Positions 23,665 to 31,476 of a stretch of DNA of 33,379 nt are shown here, in pieces; within the stretch, counting starts at the first letter, position 1, and every line of letters starts with the position of its first letter. Source of the DNA: Blautia schinkii DSM 10518 (GTDB taxonomy: Bacteria; Bacillota; Clostridia; Lachnospirales; Lachnospiraceae); contig JNKJ01000046.1 in assembly GCA_000702025.1 (NCBI GenBank), positions 1-33,379 of the forward strand. The letters are read 5' to 3'. The notes beneath the pieces were generated by a model. The model was not told the origin of the DNA and searched no databases. It was given only the letters and a program-made list of their open reading frames with translations. A program made the position numbers and the translations under genes.

Positions 23665-24957
23665 CTACAAAGTTCCATAAAGCAGATTCGGCAGCCACAC
23701 CGTAAGAGCCGGTATAAATGCAATCATTAATAAAATAATCAGAAAGGCAACATAATAAACCTTTACAGCCTTAAACGAACTTTCAAAAGAGATTCCGCCA
23801 ATCTTTGAAGTAATAAATAAACAAATGGCCATAGGCGGTGTCAGCAGACCAATCATCAAACCGAAAATAACCATAATACCAAACTGTATCGGACTCATAC
23901 CAATCTGATTTACGATAGGCATCAAAAGAGGCACACAAATCAGGATAGCTGCTGTTGTTTCCATGAAAGTCCCTAAAAAGAGAATGAATGCAAGGATGAT
24001 CAGTATCAGAACGACCTTATTATCCGTTATTGTAAATAAAAGATTTCCCACATTAGCCGGAACCCTCTGTACTCCCAGCATACCCGCAAACACAGAGCCC
24101 GCGGAAATAAGCATCATGATCATGCCGACTGTTTCAATGACCTTCTTCATAATCTGCAAAAGCTTTTTGATTGTAAGCGCACGATACACAACAACTCCCA
24201 AAAACAGTGCGTATAAAAGAGCCAGAGCCGCTACTTCGGTGGTCGTTACAAACCCGGTTGTCATCCCTATCATCAGAAGCGGAGGCATCAGGAGGGCCCA
24301 AAAAGAGCTTTTAAAGGTTGTCCATATTTCTTTCAGCTTCGCGCGCTTACGTACCGGATAATTTTTCCCCTTAGAAATTACATATACAGTAATCATAAGG
24401 AAAATCGTCATAATAATTCCTATAGTCACGCCCCCCATAAACAAGGAACCCACAGAGATTGAAGCCAAGGTTCCGAACAGAAGCAGAGGCCCCGAAGGTG
24501 GAAAAATAGGACCAATAATGGAGGACGCTGCAGTAATTCCTACTGCAAATTCCGGGTCAAATCCTTTTTCTGTCATTGCCTTAATTTCAATATTGCCAAG
24601 TCCGGCAGCATCAGCAGCCGCTGAGCCGGATACACCGGAGAAAAATAAGCTGGACAGAATATTCACATGTGCCAGACCACCTCTGATATGACCTACCAGA
24701 CAATCTGCAAAGTCAAACAATTTTTCTGTAACACCGGTGGCATTCATAAATTCTCCCACAGCCATAAATAAAGGTACCGCCAACATTGTAAACGACGAAA
24801 CGCTGGAAACCATAGTCTGGGTCAGATAAGTCAATGGCAGTGCACCACTCATCAAACTGTACACAAACGCAACAAGGAGCATACACATACAGATTGGCAC
24901 ACGCAACACCACCAGCACAATAAAACCAACAATCAAAAAGATATCAAAAAACGACAT
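23665..24957 (-). CDS. dctM: TRAP transporter large permease subunit DctM
   Basis: A 430-residue integral membrane protein with about a dozen hydrophobic helices, the ion-coupled translocation channel of a tripartite (TRAP) uptake system for organic or sugar acids. DctM marks include VSGSAAADAAGLGNIEI, IIGPIFPPSGPLLLFG and GLLTPPMAICLF. It starts 10 bases after dctQ with GGGGGGAT upstream, and is followed by the UxuA-like gene, which points to sugar acids rather than C4-dicarboxylates as cargo. Confidence 0.95.
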   Translation of the reverse strand: MSFFDIFLIVGFIVLVVLRVPICMCMLLVAFVYSLMSGALPLTYLTQTMVSSVSSFTMLAVPLFMAVGEFMNATGVTEKLFDFADCLVGHIRGGLAHVNILSSLFFSGVSGSAAADAAGLGNIEIKAMTEKGFDPEFAVGITAASSIIGPIFPPSGPLLLFGTLASISVGSLFMGGVTIGIIMTIFLMITVYVISKGKNYPVRKRAKLKEIWTTFKSSFWALLMPPLLMIGMTTGFVTTTEVAALALLYALFLGVVVYRALTIKKLLQIMKKVIETVGMIMMLISAGSVFAGMLGVQRVPANVGNLLFTITDNKVVLILIILAFILFLGTFMETTAAILICVPLLMPIVNQIGMSPIQFGIMVIFGLMIGLLTPPMAICLFITSKIGGISFESSFKAVKVYYVAFLIILLMIAFIPALTVWLPNLLYGTL

Positions 24958-24967
24958 GCTATCCCCC

Positions 24968-25513
24968 CTATTCTTCCTGCAGCATTTTCTCTATTTCCAG
25001 TGCCTGTCTCTCCTCAGACGTCATCAAAGAGTTGGGATCCTTAAATACCAAAGTCTCCACCAGGTCACATACAATAAAGAAAATCATAAATATGGCACCT
25101 ACCGGCAGCCATATATACATAATACTCTTAGGCAGCCGTGTAATTGTCAGTGGTATCTTCCCTGCGCTTTTTGCAAAAGCAAAACCTACTTTTGTCACAT
25201 ACACAAGAAAAATCAGACACCCCACATATGTAGCAGTATATAAAACCTTTCTCGCAATATCAGGCAGCTTACCGTACAGAAATTCTACTGCCACATGAGC
25301 TCTTTTATGAAATGCAAAAGCAGCCGACATGTAGGAAATATAACTCAGCATGATAAAACTGCATTCTTCCACAATCTTTAAAGAAAAGTTGAAAAAATTT
25401 CTGCAAATCAATTCCGTAGATACAAGCACTGCTAAAGCCATCAACATAAAAGCGGCAGAACCCCAAATCAGTGTCTCAACCACCTTGACCGTCTTATAAT
25501 ATGTCTCCTTCAT
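24968..25513 (-). CDS. dctQ: TRAP transporter small permease subunit DctQ
   Basis: A 181-residue membrane protein with four hydrophobic helices, typical of the DctQ subunit that joins DctM. The motif AFAFHKRAHVAVEFL is characteristic. The start is the ATG at 25513 with GGAGG upstream; the longer frame from 25585 would run through the terminator hairpin and lacks a site. It lies between dctP and dctM and is separated from dctP by the hairpin at 25565-25602. Confidence 0.93.
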   Translation of the reverse strand: MKETYYKTVKVVETLIWGSAAFMLMALAVLVSTELICRNFFNFSLKIVEECSFIMLSYISYMSAAFAFHKRAHVAVEFLYGKLPDIARKVLYTATYVGCLIFLVYVTKVGFAFAKSAGKIPLTITRLPKSIMYIWLPVGAIFMIFFIVCDLVETLVFKDPNSLMTSEERQALEIEKMLQEE

Positions 25514-25564
25514 AATAAATCGCCTCCAATTTGAACAAAGCTGTATTTTCCATGGTATAAAAAC

Positions 25565-25602
25565 AGCGGGCGGCATTTCATTCACGAGTTCTGCCGCCCG
25601 CT
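25565..25602 (-). terminator. Hairpin attenuator between dctP and dctQ
   Basis: An 11-base GC-rich perfect stem (AGCGGGCGGCA with TGCCGCCCGCT), 16-base loop, followed on the minus strand by GTTTTTATA. It lies 20 bases after the dctP stop and 52 before the dctQ start. It should end many transcripts after dctP, giving more binding protein than permease. Confidence 0.85.
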
Positions 25603-25622
25603 TTTACCTGACAGTCCGGAGT

Positions 25623-26645
25623 TTATTTAGCTAAAGACTGAATGTATTCCCAACCACCTTCTTTATAGTCCTTGGAAACATCCCCATTAACAATATTGTC
25701 CAATACGACCTGACGGAACGCCTCCAGATCAATATCCTCAGCCGGAACGATGATATTGCCGTTATCAATCAATTTCTGTTTGATTTTCTCATCGTTTGCT
25801 TCATATGCTTCATTATAAGAGTCAAAAGCAATCTTATTTGCCTCAAGAATGATTTCCTGCTCCTCAGGTGTAAACTTCTGGAAAGTAGTTTCATTCATCC
25901 AGATAACCTGCGGTCCAATCTGATGGCTTGTTTCCATTATGTATTTCTGAACCTGATAGAATCCTCCGTTATCAATTTCCAGATATGGATTCTCCTCAGC
26001 ATCTACAACACCTGTCTGCAAAGCATTAAATAAATCACCCCAAGATACAGTTACAACGGTTGCTCCCATGGCTTCCCAAGAGGCTACGGTACCGATAACA
26101 TTAGGTGTACGCATCTTCAGGCCTTTAAGATCGTCCGGAGATTTAATCTCTTTATTCGCAGTAATCATACGTCCGCCCCGGGCACCAATCTGATTATTCA
26201 GGAAACGCATATTGTAATCACTGATCAAAATCTCATTAATCTCATCGCCTACTTCACCGGTAAAGAAATCAATTGCCTGCTGCTTGGAGCTGAAGGCAAA
26301 TGGAATCGATGTCCAGCTCAGCCATTCCGGACTGGCCCAGGACATAGCCATATCTCCCTCAAGAGACACATCTACAATCCCCTCGCTGACTGCCGCCTGC
26401 AGATCCTCAGCATTCGTATACAGCTCTCCTTCTGTATACAGTTCAAATTTAACACGAGGAATGTTTTCCTCAATATGCTGTACGAATTTCTCAACTGTAG
26501 GATTGGTCATGTCATTGCTGCTGGTCATAGCGAGCTTCAGCACCAGCTCCTCACCGTCAGAAGCAGCCAAACACTGTGTTCCCCCTAACAATGTACCTGC
26601 AATCATTGATACACTAAGTAAAATTGCCAAACCTCTTTTTTTCAT
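25623..26645 (-). CDS. dctP: TRAP transporter substrate-binding protein DctP
   Basis: A 340-residue extracytoplasmic solute receptor. The start at 26645 has GGGAGG upstream and begins a signal peptide (MKKRGLAILLSVSMIAGTLLGG, cleavage likely after CLAA). The mature part shows the DctP fold marks: LKMRTPNVIGTVASWEAMGA with the conserved Arg that binds the ligand carboxylate, WGDLFNALQTGVVDAEENP, and WMNETTFQKFTPEEQEII. Ligands of this family are acids; given the neighbours, a hexuronate or hexonate is expected. Only one Cys lies near the cleavage site, and no clear lipobox is seen. Confidence 0.94.
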   Translation of the reverse strand: MKKRGLAILLSVSMIAGTLLGGTQCLAASDGEELVLKLAMTSSNDMTNPTVEKFVQHIEENIPRVKFELYTEGELYTNAEDLQAAVSEGIVDVSLEGDMAMSWASPEWLSWTSIPFAFSSKQQAIDFFTGEVGDEINEILISDYNMRFLNNQIGARGGRMITANKEIKSPDDLKGLKMRTPNVIGTVASWEAMGATVVTVSWGDLFNALQTGVVDAEENPYLEIDNGGFYQVQKYIMETSHQIGPQVIWMNETTFQKFTPEEQEIILEANKIAFDSYNEAYEANDEKIKQKLIDNGNIIVPAEDIDLEAFRQVVLDNIVNGDVSKDYKEGGWEYIQSLAK

Positions 26646-26660
26646 GTTTCCTCCCTTCTC

Positions 26661-26692
26661 GCGTTCGTATATAGGAACGCAATTCGTATATA
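26661..26692. promoter_or_regulatory. Operator candidate in the dctP leader
   Basis: GCGTTC-GTATATAG-GAACGC is a perfect 6-base inverted repeat, and TTCGTATATA occurs twice as a direct repeat with a period of 19 (26664 and 26683). The site lies between the expected transcription start and the ribosome site. On the minus strand the core TATACGA is also found near the eda/IclR palindrome, a weak hint of a shared regulator. Confidence 0.5.
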
Positions 26693-26707
26693 AGTTTTTA
26701 TAGTTAT

Positions 26708-26736
26708 ATAATACATACAATGTGCTGTTTTGTCAA
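26708..26736 (-). promoter_or_regulatory. Sigma-A promoter of the TRAP-uxuA operon
   Basis: On the minus strand a perfect TTGACA, 17 bases, TATTAT, about 60 bases before the dctP start. Confidence 0.85.
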
Positions 26737-26847
26737 TAATTTTGTGCAACTTTTTTCATGTAAATTATTCCATATTGTTTTTCACCATATACTTTACTGA
26801 ATAGGTTGTTAATAAACAGCATTATTATATCTTTTTGCACAACGAAA

Positions 26848-26891
26848 GAGCTGCTGTAATGACAATTTTCATTGTTCATCACAACAGCCCC
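26848..26891 (-). terminator. Terminator of the dehydrogenase-kduD-uxuA operon
   Basis: A long stem of about 19 pairs with G-T pairs (GAGCTGCTGTAATGACAAT with ATTGTTCATCACAACAGCCCC), 4-base loop. It starts 12 bases past the stop of the second UxuA-like gene. The T-tract is weak (TTTCGTT) but the stem is strong. Confidence 0.7.
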
Positions 26892-26903
26892 TTAAATATC
26901 GGC

Positions 26904-27947
26904 CTATTTTATTATCTCATCTGATGCTGCCTGGTGCAGCGCTTTCAGGTATCCTACCGCATAGGCAGTCTCTCCTATATTACCGGCAGTCGGAACCATC
27001 AAGGGCGTATGGTCCATTGTCAGCGTTCCGTTATACCCATATCTTATAAACTCCTTCATGACAAGATACATATCCTGATAACCGTCATCCACAAAGGTTT
27101 CAGTAAAACATGGAAGCGTAGTATTAACATTGCGGAAGTGTACAATAAAAACCTTATCCCTTGACACAAACCGCCGGATATTTTCCATAAGGTCACCAAA
27201 TTCTTTGCCACCCTCCAGCCAGCATCCCACACAGAACTCCATACCCAGATAATCACTGTCTGCTATTTCAAATGCTTTCTCATAATCCTCACAGCATTGA
27301 ATCAAGGTCGCAATCCCAAGACAGCTGTCAACAGGCGGATCATTTGGGTGAAGGGCAATCCTTACCCCCGTACGTTCTGCTTCAGGTAGCAGTTTTTCTG
27401 CAAAATACGTAAAATTATCCCATATCTCCTTCTTTGAATATGTACGCCCATGCGTATGAGGTGCTTTTTTCATAACCTCCATATCCACGATGCGGGCCTT
27501 TGCCCCGCCTCTTGTGTAAACATTTGCCCAATGCCCTCCAAGACGCTCTGATACCACCTTTCCATCCGGGGTAGTAGACAAAGTATTATTAGGTTCCCAA
27601 GTCACTGTGGTCGTGTGAATCCCAAGGCTTCCCAACGTTCTTAAAAACTCTGCAAAACGCTCAATATGGACATCTCTGTCGTCCATACCTAAAAGTATCG
27701 ATTCAGATTTTCCAAGATTCATATTTCCCACATTATAAATATGAATTCCATATTTTTCCGTACGCTCTTTCAGCTTTGCCAGAAATTCGTAGGAGGATTG
27801 CTGATCGTTGACCCATGTATATACATAATGGATGCCCATCTGCTGCAAAAACTGAAGGTATTCGTCTGTTACCTCAGGTGGTATCTGGACACTTAGCTTA
27901 AGCCCCTCCGGCTCCTGAAATTTAATCGCTTTATTATCGTGCTCCAT
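26904..27947 (-). CDS. Mannonate dehydratase (UxuA) family protein, paralog 2
   Basis: A 347-residue TIM-barrel protein of the UxuA family, clearly diverged from paralog 1. It keeps IALHPNDPPVD, EFCVGCWLEGG, VHFRNVNTTLPCF and LTMDHTPLM. The last motif has MDHTP where paralog 1 has MDDHVP. It likely dehydrates a hexonate (D-mannonate or an epimer) to a 2-keto-3-deoxy acid; which paralog handles which compound is unknown. The ATG at 27947 is preferred; a TTG at 27950 is also possible, AGGAGG lying 10 or 7 bases away. It is last in the operon with kduD and the alcohol dehydrogenase. Confidence 0.82.
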   Translation of the reverse strand: MEHDNKAIKFQEPEGLKLSVQIPPEVTDEYLQFLQQMGIHYVYTWVNDQQSSYEFLAKLKERTEKYGIHIYNVGNMNLGKSESILLGMDDRDVHIERFAEFLRTLGSLGIHTTTVTWEPNNTLSTTPDGKVVSERLGGHWANVYTRGGAKARIVDMEVMKKAPHTHGRTYSKKEIWDNFTYFAEKLLPEAERTGVRIALHPNDPPVDSCLGIATLIQCCEDYEKAFEIADSDYLGMEFCVGCWLEGGKEFGDLMENIRRFVSRDKVFIVHFRNVNTTLPCFTETFVDDGYQDMYLVMKEFIRYGYNGTLTMDHTPLMVPTAGNIGETAYAVGYLKALHQAASDEIIK

Positions 27948-27965
27948 CAACTGCGCTCCTCCTTT

Positions 27966-28724
27966 CTATCTGGCAAGCCATCCCCCGTCGACAGCCAATG
28001 TATATCCGTGAACATAGTCAGAGGCTTTGCTGGCAAGAAAAATCACAGCTCCAGCCAAGTCCTCCGGAGTACCCCATCTTCCCGCGGGAATTCTTCCTAG
28101 AATTTCCTCATAACGGTCTTTATCCTCACGAATTGCCTTTGTATTATTGGTGATCATATAACCCGGCGCGATTGCATTAACGTTTACTCCGTATTTTGCC
28201 CACTCATTTGCCAGCAGCCTGGTAAGCCCCATTACACCGCTCTTTGATGAAGTGTAGGAGGCCACTCTTATTCCTCCCTGATAAGAAAGCATGGACGCAG
28301 TATTGATAATCTTGCCGCCCTCGCCCTGGCACAAAAACTCCTTTGCCACCCTCTGACTAAGGAAAAACAATGTTTTTAAATTTACATTCAAAACATCATC
28401 CCAATCCTTCTCACTGAACTCAACAGCATCATTCCTGCGAATCACACCCGCATTATTTACAAGAATATCGATACGGCCAAATTCATCCAAGGTTTCTGCC
28501 ACAATCCTCTCAATCGGCTCTGTACTCACAAGGTCCGCACGTATCTCGAGAAATCTGCGGCCTGCGGCTTCAACCTTTCTCCTGGCATTCTTACAACTAC
28601 TTCTGGCTACTCCGGCTACATTAGCACCGGCTTGTGCCAAAGCCTCCGCCATACCCTCTCCTAACCCTGTCGACGCACCTGTCACAATGGCCGTCTTTCC
28701 TGCTAAATTAAAAAGCTCTGTCAT
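27966..28724 (-). CDS. kduD: KduD-like short-chain dehydrogenase (KDG 5-dehydrogenase or fructuronate reductase)
   Basis: A 252-residue classical SDR. Visible are the NAD(P)-binding TGASTGLGEGMA, VNNAGVIRR, the active-site Ser in NTASMLSYQGG, YTSSK with Tyr and Lys, and NVNAIAPGYM. Length and motifs match KduD, which interconverts 5-keto-4-deoxyuronate products and KDG; related SDRs reduce D-fructuronate to D-mannonate. No kduI is nearby, so the second role fits the context better. The start is the ATG at 28724 with AGGAGG upstream. Together with the flanking genes it forms one minus-strand operon. Confidence 0.82.
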   Translation of the reverse strand: MTELFNLAGKTAIVTGASTGLGEGMAEALAQAGANVAGVARSSCKNARRKVEAAGRRFLEIRADLVSTEPIERIVAETLDEFGRIDILVNNAGVIRRNDAVEFSEKDWDDVLNVNLKTLFFLSQRVAKEFLCQGEGGKIINTASMLSYQGGIRVASYTSSKSGVMGLTRLLANEWAKYGVNVNAIAPGYMITNNTKAIREDKDRYEEILGRIPAGRWGTPEDLAGAVIFLASKASDYVHGYTLAVDGGWLAR

Positions 28725-28776
28725 CTCATTTTTCCTCCTGTGTATCCGTATTAGAACACTTCCCACGAAACAGTAA

Positions 28777-29790
28777 TTAAAATCTTATAATTGTTTTTAT
28801 ATTGTCATCACTATGTTCAATTGTATCAATAAACGCCTGCTGAATATCCTGTAGTACATAAGTTCTGCTTATCATTTTCTTAGGCTGAATCATTTCTTTT
28901 TCCAGCCATTCCACAACCATGGGCATTTTTCGGCAATTCATTCTGGAGCCTAATATGGATAACTCCTTTTTGGTGACTGATACAGGCTTTATCTCCGCAG
29001 GACGCCCATCAAAACTGATTACCATAATCCGTCCATATGAGGCAGCTAAATCTATACATTGTTCCAAAAATGGCGAAATTCCCACAGCATCAATTATCAC
29101 ATCCACACCACCAGGAGCAAAGCACTCAACTGCATCTTTAAAGCTTGTATCTTTTGTATTAACAATAGCGTCCGCACCGAACTCCTTAGCTTTATTGAGC
29201 TTTGTATCTGAAATATCCATGGCAAGCACGCGGGCGCCCAACCCTTTCGCTGCCTGGACAATAGAAAGACCTATAGTACCAGCACCTATCACAGCTATGC
29301 TATCCTCTGTACAGGCTCCTGCCCTGGAAAGAATATTGGCAGCCACAGAGAATGGCTCTGCCAACGCCGCTTCCTCAAAACTGATGTGCTCCGGAAAACG
29401 ATATACCTGCTTTGCAGGCACGCGGATATAATCCTGAAACCCACCGTCCATCTGTACCCCAAAACATTTTACAGAATCGCATACATTCTCATGGCCTTTC
29501 TGACAGGTACTACATACCCCACAGGCCATCACAGGGTCAAGGATAACTTTGTCTCCAACTTTCAGATGTGTAACGCTGCTGCCTGCTTCTGTAACGATTC
29601 CGGACAATTCATGTCCCATTACCCTGGGCAATGCAACATCATCTCGCTCTCCTTGAAAAATATGCAAGTCTGTGCCGCATATTCCCACAGCCTTTACCTG
29701 GATAACCACCTCATCGCTTCCGGTAACACCGCAAAACTCCTCCTCAGATACAGCAATTTTGTTTTTTTCCACTAATTTTGCTACCCGCAT
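28777..29790 (-). CDS. Zinc-dependent alcohol dehydrogenase, sugar-acid type
   Basis: A 337-residue medium-chain dehydrogenase. The catalytic zinc site (GICGTDLH and GHELSG), the four-Cys structural zinc lobe (CGVCSTCQKGHENVC) and the NAD-binding VIGAGTIGLSIVQAAKGLGA are all intact. It resembles the sorbitol/threonine dehydrogenase group, which includes L-gulonate and L-galactonate 5-dehydrogenases of hexonate pathways. In this operon, oxidation of a hexonate to a keto-acid such as D-fructuronate, later reduced by the SDR, is the likely role; this is inference. GGGAGG precedes the ATG. It is the first gene of its operon. Confidence 0.88.
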   Translation of the reverse strand: MRVAKLVEKNKIAVSEEEFCGVTGSDEVVIQVKAVGICGTDLHIFQGERDDVALPRVMGHELSGIVTEAGSSVTHLKVGDKVILDPVMACGVCSTCQKGHENVCDSVKCFGVQMDGGFQDYIRVPAKQVYRFPEHISFEEAALAEPFSVAANILSRAGACTEDSIAVIGAGTIGLSIVQAAKGLGARVLAMDISDTKLNKAKEFGADAIVNTKDTSFKDAVECFAPGGVDVIIDAVGISPFLEQCIDLAASYGRIMVISFDGRPAEIKPVSVTKKELSILGSRMNCRKMPMVVEWLEKEMIQPKKMISRTYVLQDIQQAFIDTIEHSDDNIKTIIRF

Positions 29791-29807
29791 AAAATACCTC
29801 CCTTACC

Positions 29808-29850
29808 ATAGTTTCATTATATGAAACTATATATCATTTATTGAAACTAT
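29808..29850. promoter_or_regulatory. IclR-type operator: perfect palindrome plus spaced half-site
   Basis: ATAGTTTCAT-TAT-ATGAAACTAT is a perfect 23-base palindrome (29808-29830). A further copy of its right half, TTGAAACTAT, sits at 29841-29850, exactly 20 bases on and touching the -10 box of the dehydrogenase promoter. GTTTCA/TGAAAC half-sites are also the core of the enterobacterial KdgR box, though arranged there in the opposite order. The likely binder is the IclR protein encoded divergently. Confidence 0.75.
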
Positions 29851-29877
29851 AATACCATTTAGATTTTTCTTAGTCAA
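29849..29877 (-). promoter_or_regulatory. Sigma-A promoter of the dehydrogenase-kduD-uxuA operon
   Basis: On the minus strand TTGACT, 17 bases, TATTAT. The operator half-site abuts the -10 box and the palindrome lies just downstream of the expected start, a typical repressor layout. Confidence 0.82.
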
Positions 29878-29886
29878 TAGGAATAC

Positions 29887-29915
29887 TTGCAGATTTCTCT
29901 TCTCTGGGCTATACT
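29887..29915 (+). promoter_or_regulatory. Sigma-A promoter of the second IclR gene
   Basis: TTGCAG, 17 bases, TATACT. It is back-to-back with the minus-strand promoter, the -35 boxes being 9 bases apart. Confidence 0.72.
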
Positions 29916-30020
29916 TGTTTAAAGATACATACGACAAAAATCAGCATTCCAAAAGCTGACCCTGTTGGATGGTTCCCGCCCCTTATATCATAAAAATAAT
30001 TACAAAGGAACTTAGAAAAT

Positions 30021-30809
30021 ATGGATACCTCCGGGCACAATGAAAAGTACCAGGCATCCACAGTAGTTAAAGCCCTGGATATTCTTAAACTGCTTGGACA
30101 AAAAGATATGAGTGCCTCAGAAATCTGCCTGGCATTAGATATGAACAAAACCACTGCTCACCGACTCCTTCTTACCCTACAGGGAGAAAATTTTATTGAG
30201 CGCGATGAGGCAACAAAAAAATACAGAATCGGATTGAAAATCGTCGAGCTTTCAAGTTCCCGTCTCGCTGATGTAGAGCTTATTACCGAAGCACGCCCAT
30301 TTTTACTGGAATTAGTAAAGACAATCCGCCTGCCTGTGCATCTGGGCGTATACTCTGCCGGAAATGCAGTGTATGTGGATAAAATTGACATTTTGCCTAA
30401 AATACGCATGTACTCCCAAATAGGAAAAACCATACCTGTACACTGCTCGGCACTCGGGAAGTCTCTGCTTCTCAAGCATTCCCCCGAGCAAATCGCGGAC
30501 ATACTGAACAGATACGGTATGCCTGCTTTTACACCAAACACAATCACAGACCCCAACACTTATCTCCGTGAGATTAAGGAAGGTCAGGAAAAAGGATATA
30601 CCACAGACAGCGGTGAGCACGAAGAGAATGTTTGCTGTATTGCTGCACCCATTTACAATTTCAGTGGTCATATTGTGGCTGCAATCAGTGTATCCGGCTT
30701 TAACCGTGAAGAAACAGATGCGACTCTGCTCCTTCCGCATCTGCTTGCCGCAACACAAAAGATTTCTTCACGCCTGGGTTCAAATAATGGCGCAAATAAT
30801 TTGTTTTAA
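30021..30809 (+). CDS. IclR-family transcriptional regulator (dehydrogenase-operon side)
   Basis: A 262-residue regulator with an N-terminal winged helix-turn-helix (VVKALDILKLLGQ, then SASEICLALDMNKTTAHRLLLTL) and an IclR effector domain (KTIPVHCSALGKSLLLKH, then YTTDSGEHEENVCCIAAPI). The family senses small acids and acts mostly as repressor. It is transcribed away from the dehydrogenase operon, across an intergenic region that carries the palindrome at 29808-29830. It differs clearly from the first IclR protein, so the two probably respond to different inducers or act at different operators. AAAGGA lies 12 bases before the ATG. Confidence 0.9.
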   Translation: MDTSGHNEKYQASTVVKALDILKLLGQKDMSASEICLALDMNKTTAHRLLLTLQGENFIERDEATKKYRIGLKIVELSSSRLADVELITEARPFLLELVKTIRLPVHLGVYSAGNAVYVDKIDILPKIRMYSQIGKTIPVHCSALGKSLLLKHSPEQIADILNRYGMPAFTPNTITDPNTYLREIKEGQEKGYTTDSGEHEENVCCIAAPIYNFSGHIVAAISVSGFNREETDATLLLPHLLAATQKISSRLGSNNGANNLF

Positions 30810-30812
30810 TAA

Positions 30813-30841
30813 TTGCCTTTTTCCCTAAATGATGGTAGAAT
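30813..30841 (+). promoter_or_regulatory. Sigma-A promoter of the small membrane protein gene
   Basis: TTGCCT, 17 bases, TAGAAT, followed by a leader of about 50 bases. Confidence 0.7.
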
Positions 30842-30897
30842 ATACTTCGCGTAATACGTTTTTATAGCAATACTATTCCACATATAGGAGGATGCAT

Positions 30898-31341
30898 ATG
30901 AGTACAGTAACGATAGTCCTTCTGGTCATCCTGGCTGTCCTGATCGCCTTACTGATCGCCTTATACATATTCGGAAAAAAGGCTCAGAAGAAACAGGAAG
31001 CACAGCAGGAGCAGATTGAAGCCACAAAGCAGACCGTTTCCATGCTTGTCATTGACAAGAAACGCTTGCCGCTCAAGCAGTCCGGACTTCCCCAGATGGT
31101 CATCGAGCAGACACCGAAGCTGATGCGCCGTTCCAAATTACCGATTGTCAAAGCCAAAGTCGGCCCCAAGATTTCCGTACTGATCGCAGATGAAAAAATC
31201 TACGACCTCATTCCTGTCAAAAAGGAAATCAAAGCAGAAGTAAGCGGCTTATATATCGTCGGCGTCCGCGGCATCAGAGGTCCGCTGGAAGCTCCGAAAA
31301 AGAAAAAAGGCTTCTTCAAGCGCATGCTCAAAAAAGACTGA
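30898..31341 (+). CDS. Single-pass membrane protein of unknown function (147 aa)
   Basis: The N-terminus is one strongly hydrophobic helix (VTIVLLVILAVLIALLIALYIFG), then a short Gln/Lys coiled-coil-like stretch and a basic beta-rich domain of about 100 residues, ending in KKKKGFFKRMLKKD. No enzymatic motif is seen. The positive domain should be cytoplasmic. Similar proteins occur in Lachnospiraceae as hypotheticals. The ATG at 30898 is chosen because AGGAGG lies 6 bases before it; the ATG at 30892 directly abuts the site. It has its own promoter and a strong terminator. Confidence 0.8.
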   Translation: MSTVTIVLLVILAVLIALLIALYIFGKKAQKKQEAQQEQIEATKQTVSMLVIDKKRLPLKQSGLPQMVIEQTPKLMRRSKLPIVKAKVGPKISVLIADEKIYDLIPVKKEIKAEVSGLYIVGVRGIRGPLEAPKKKKGFFKRMLKKD

Positions 31342-31349
31342 CAAAAAAC

Positions 31350-31384
31350 AAACCGCTGCAGGTTATCTCAACCCGCAGCGGTTT
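31350..31384. terminator. Terminator after the small membrane protein gene
   Basis: A 15-base stem with one mismatch (AAACCGCTGCAGGTT with AACCCGCAGCGGTTT), 5-base loop, then TTATT on the plus strand. TTTGTTTTTT follows on the minus strand, so it may also serve the convergent ywiB-like gene. Confidence 0.9.
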
Positions 31385-31476
31385 TTATTATATTCAAGTA
31401 CATTTTCCTATGCAGCTTACCTCTTTTTCGTATGCAGTTTCTTACACCTTCACACACCCTGCCGCACCTGCAGCCT

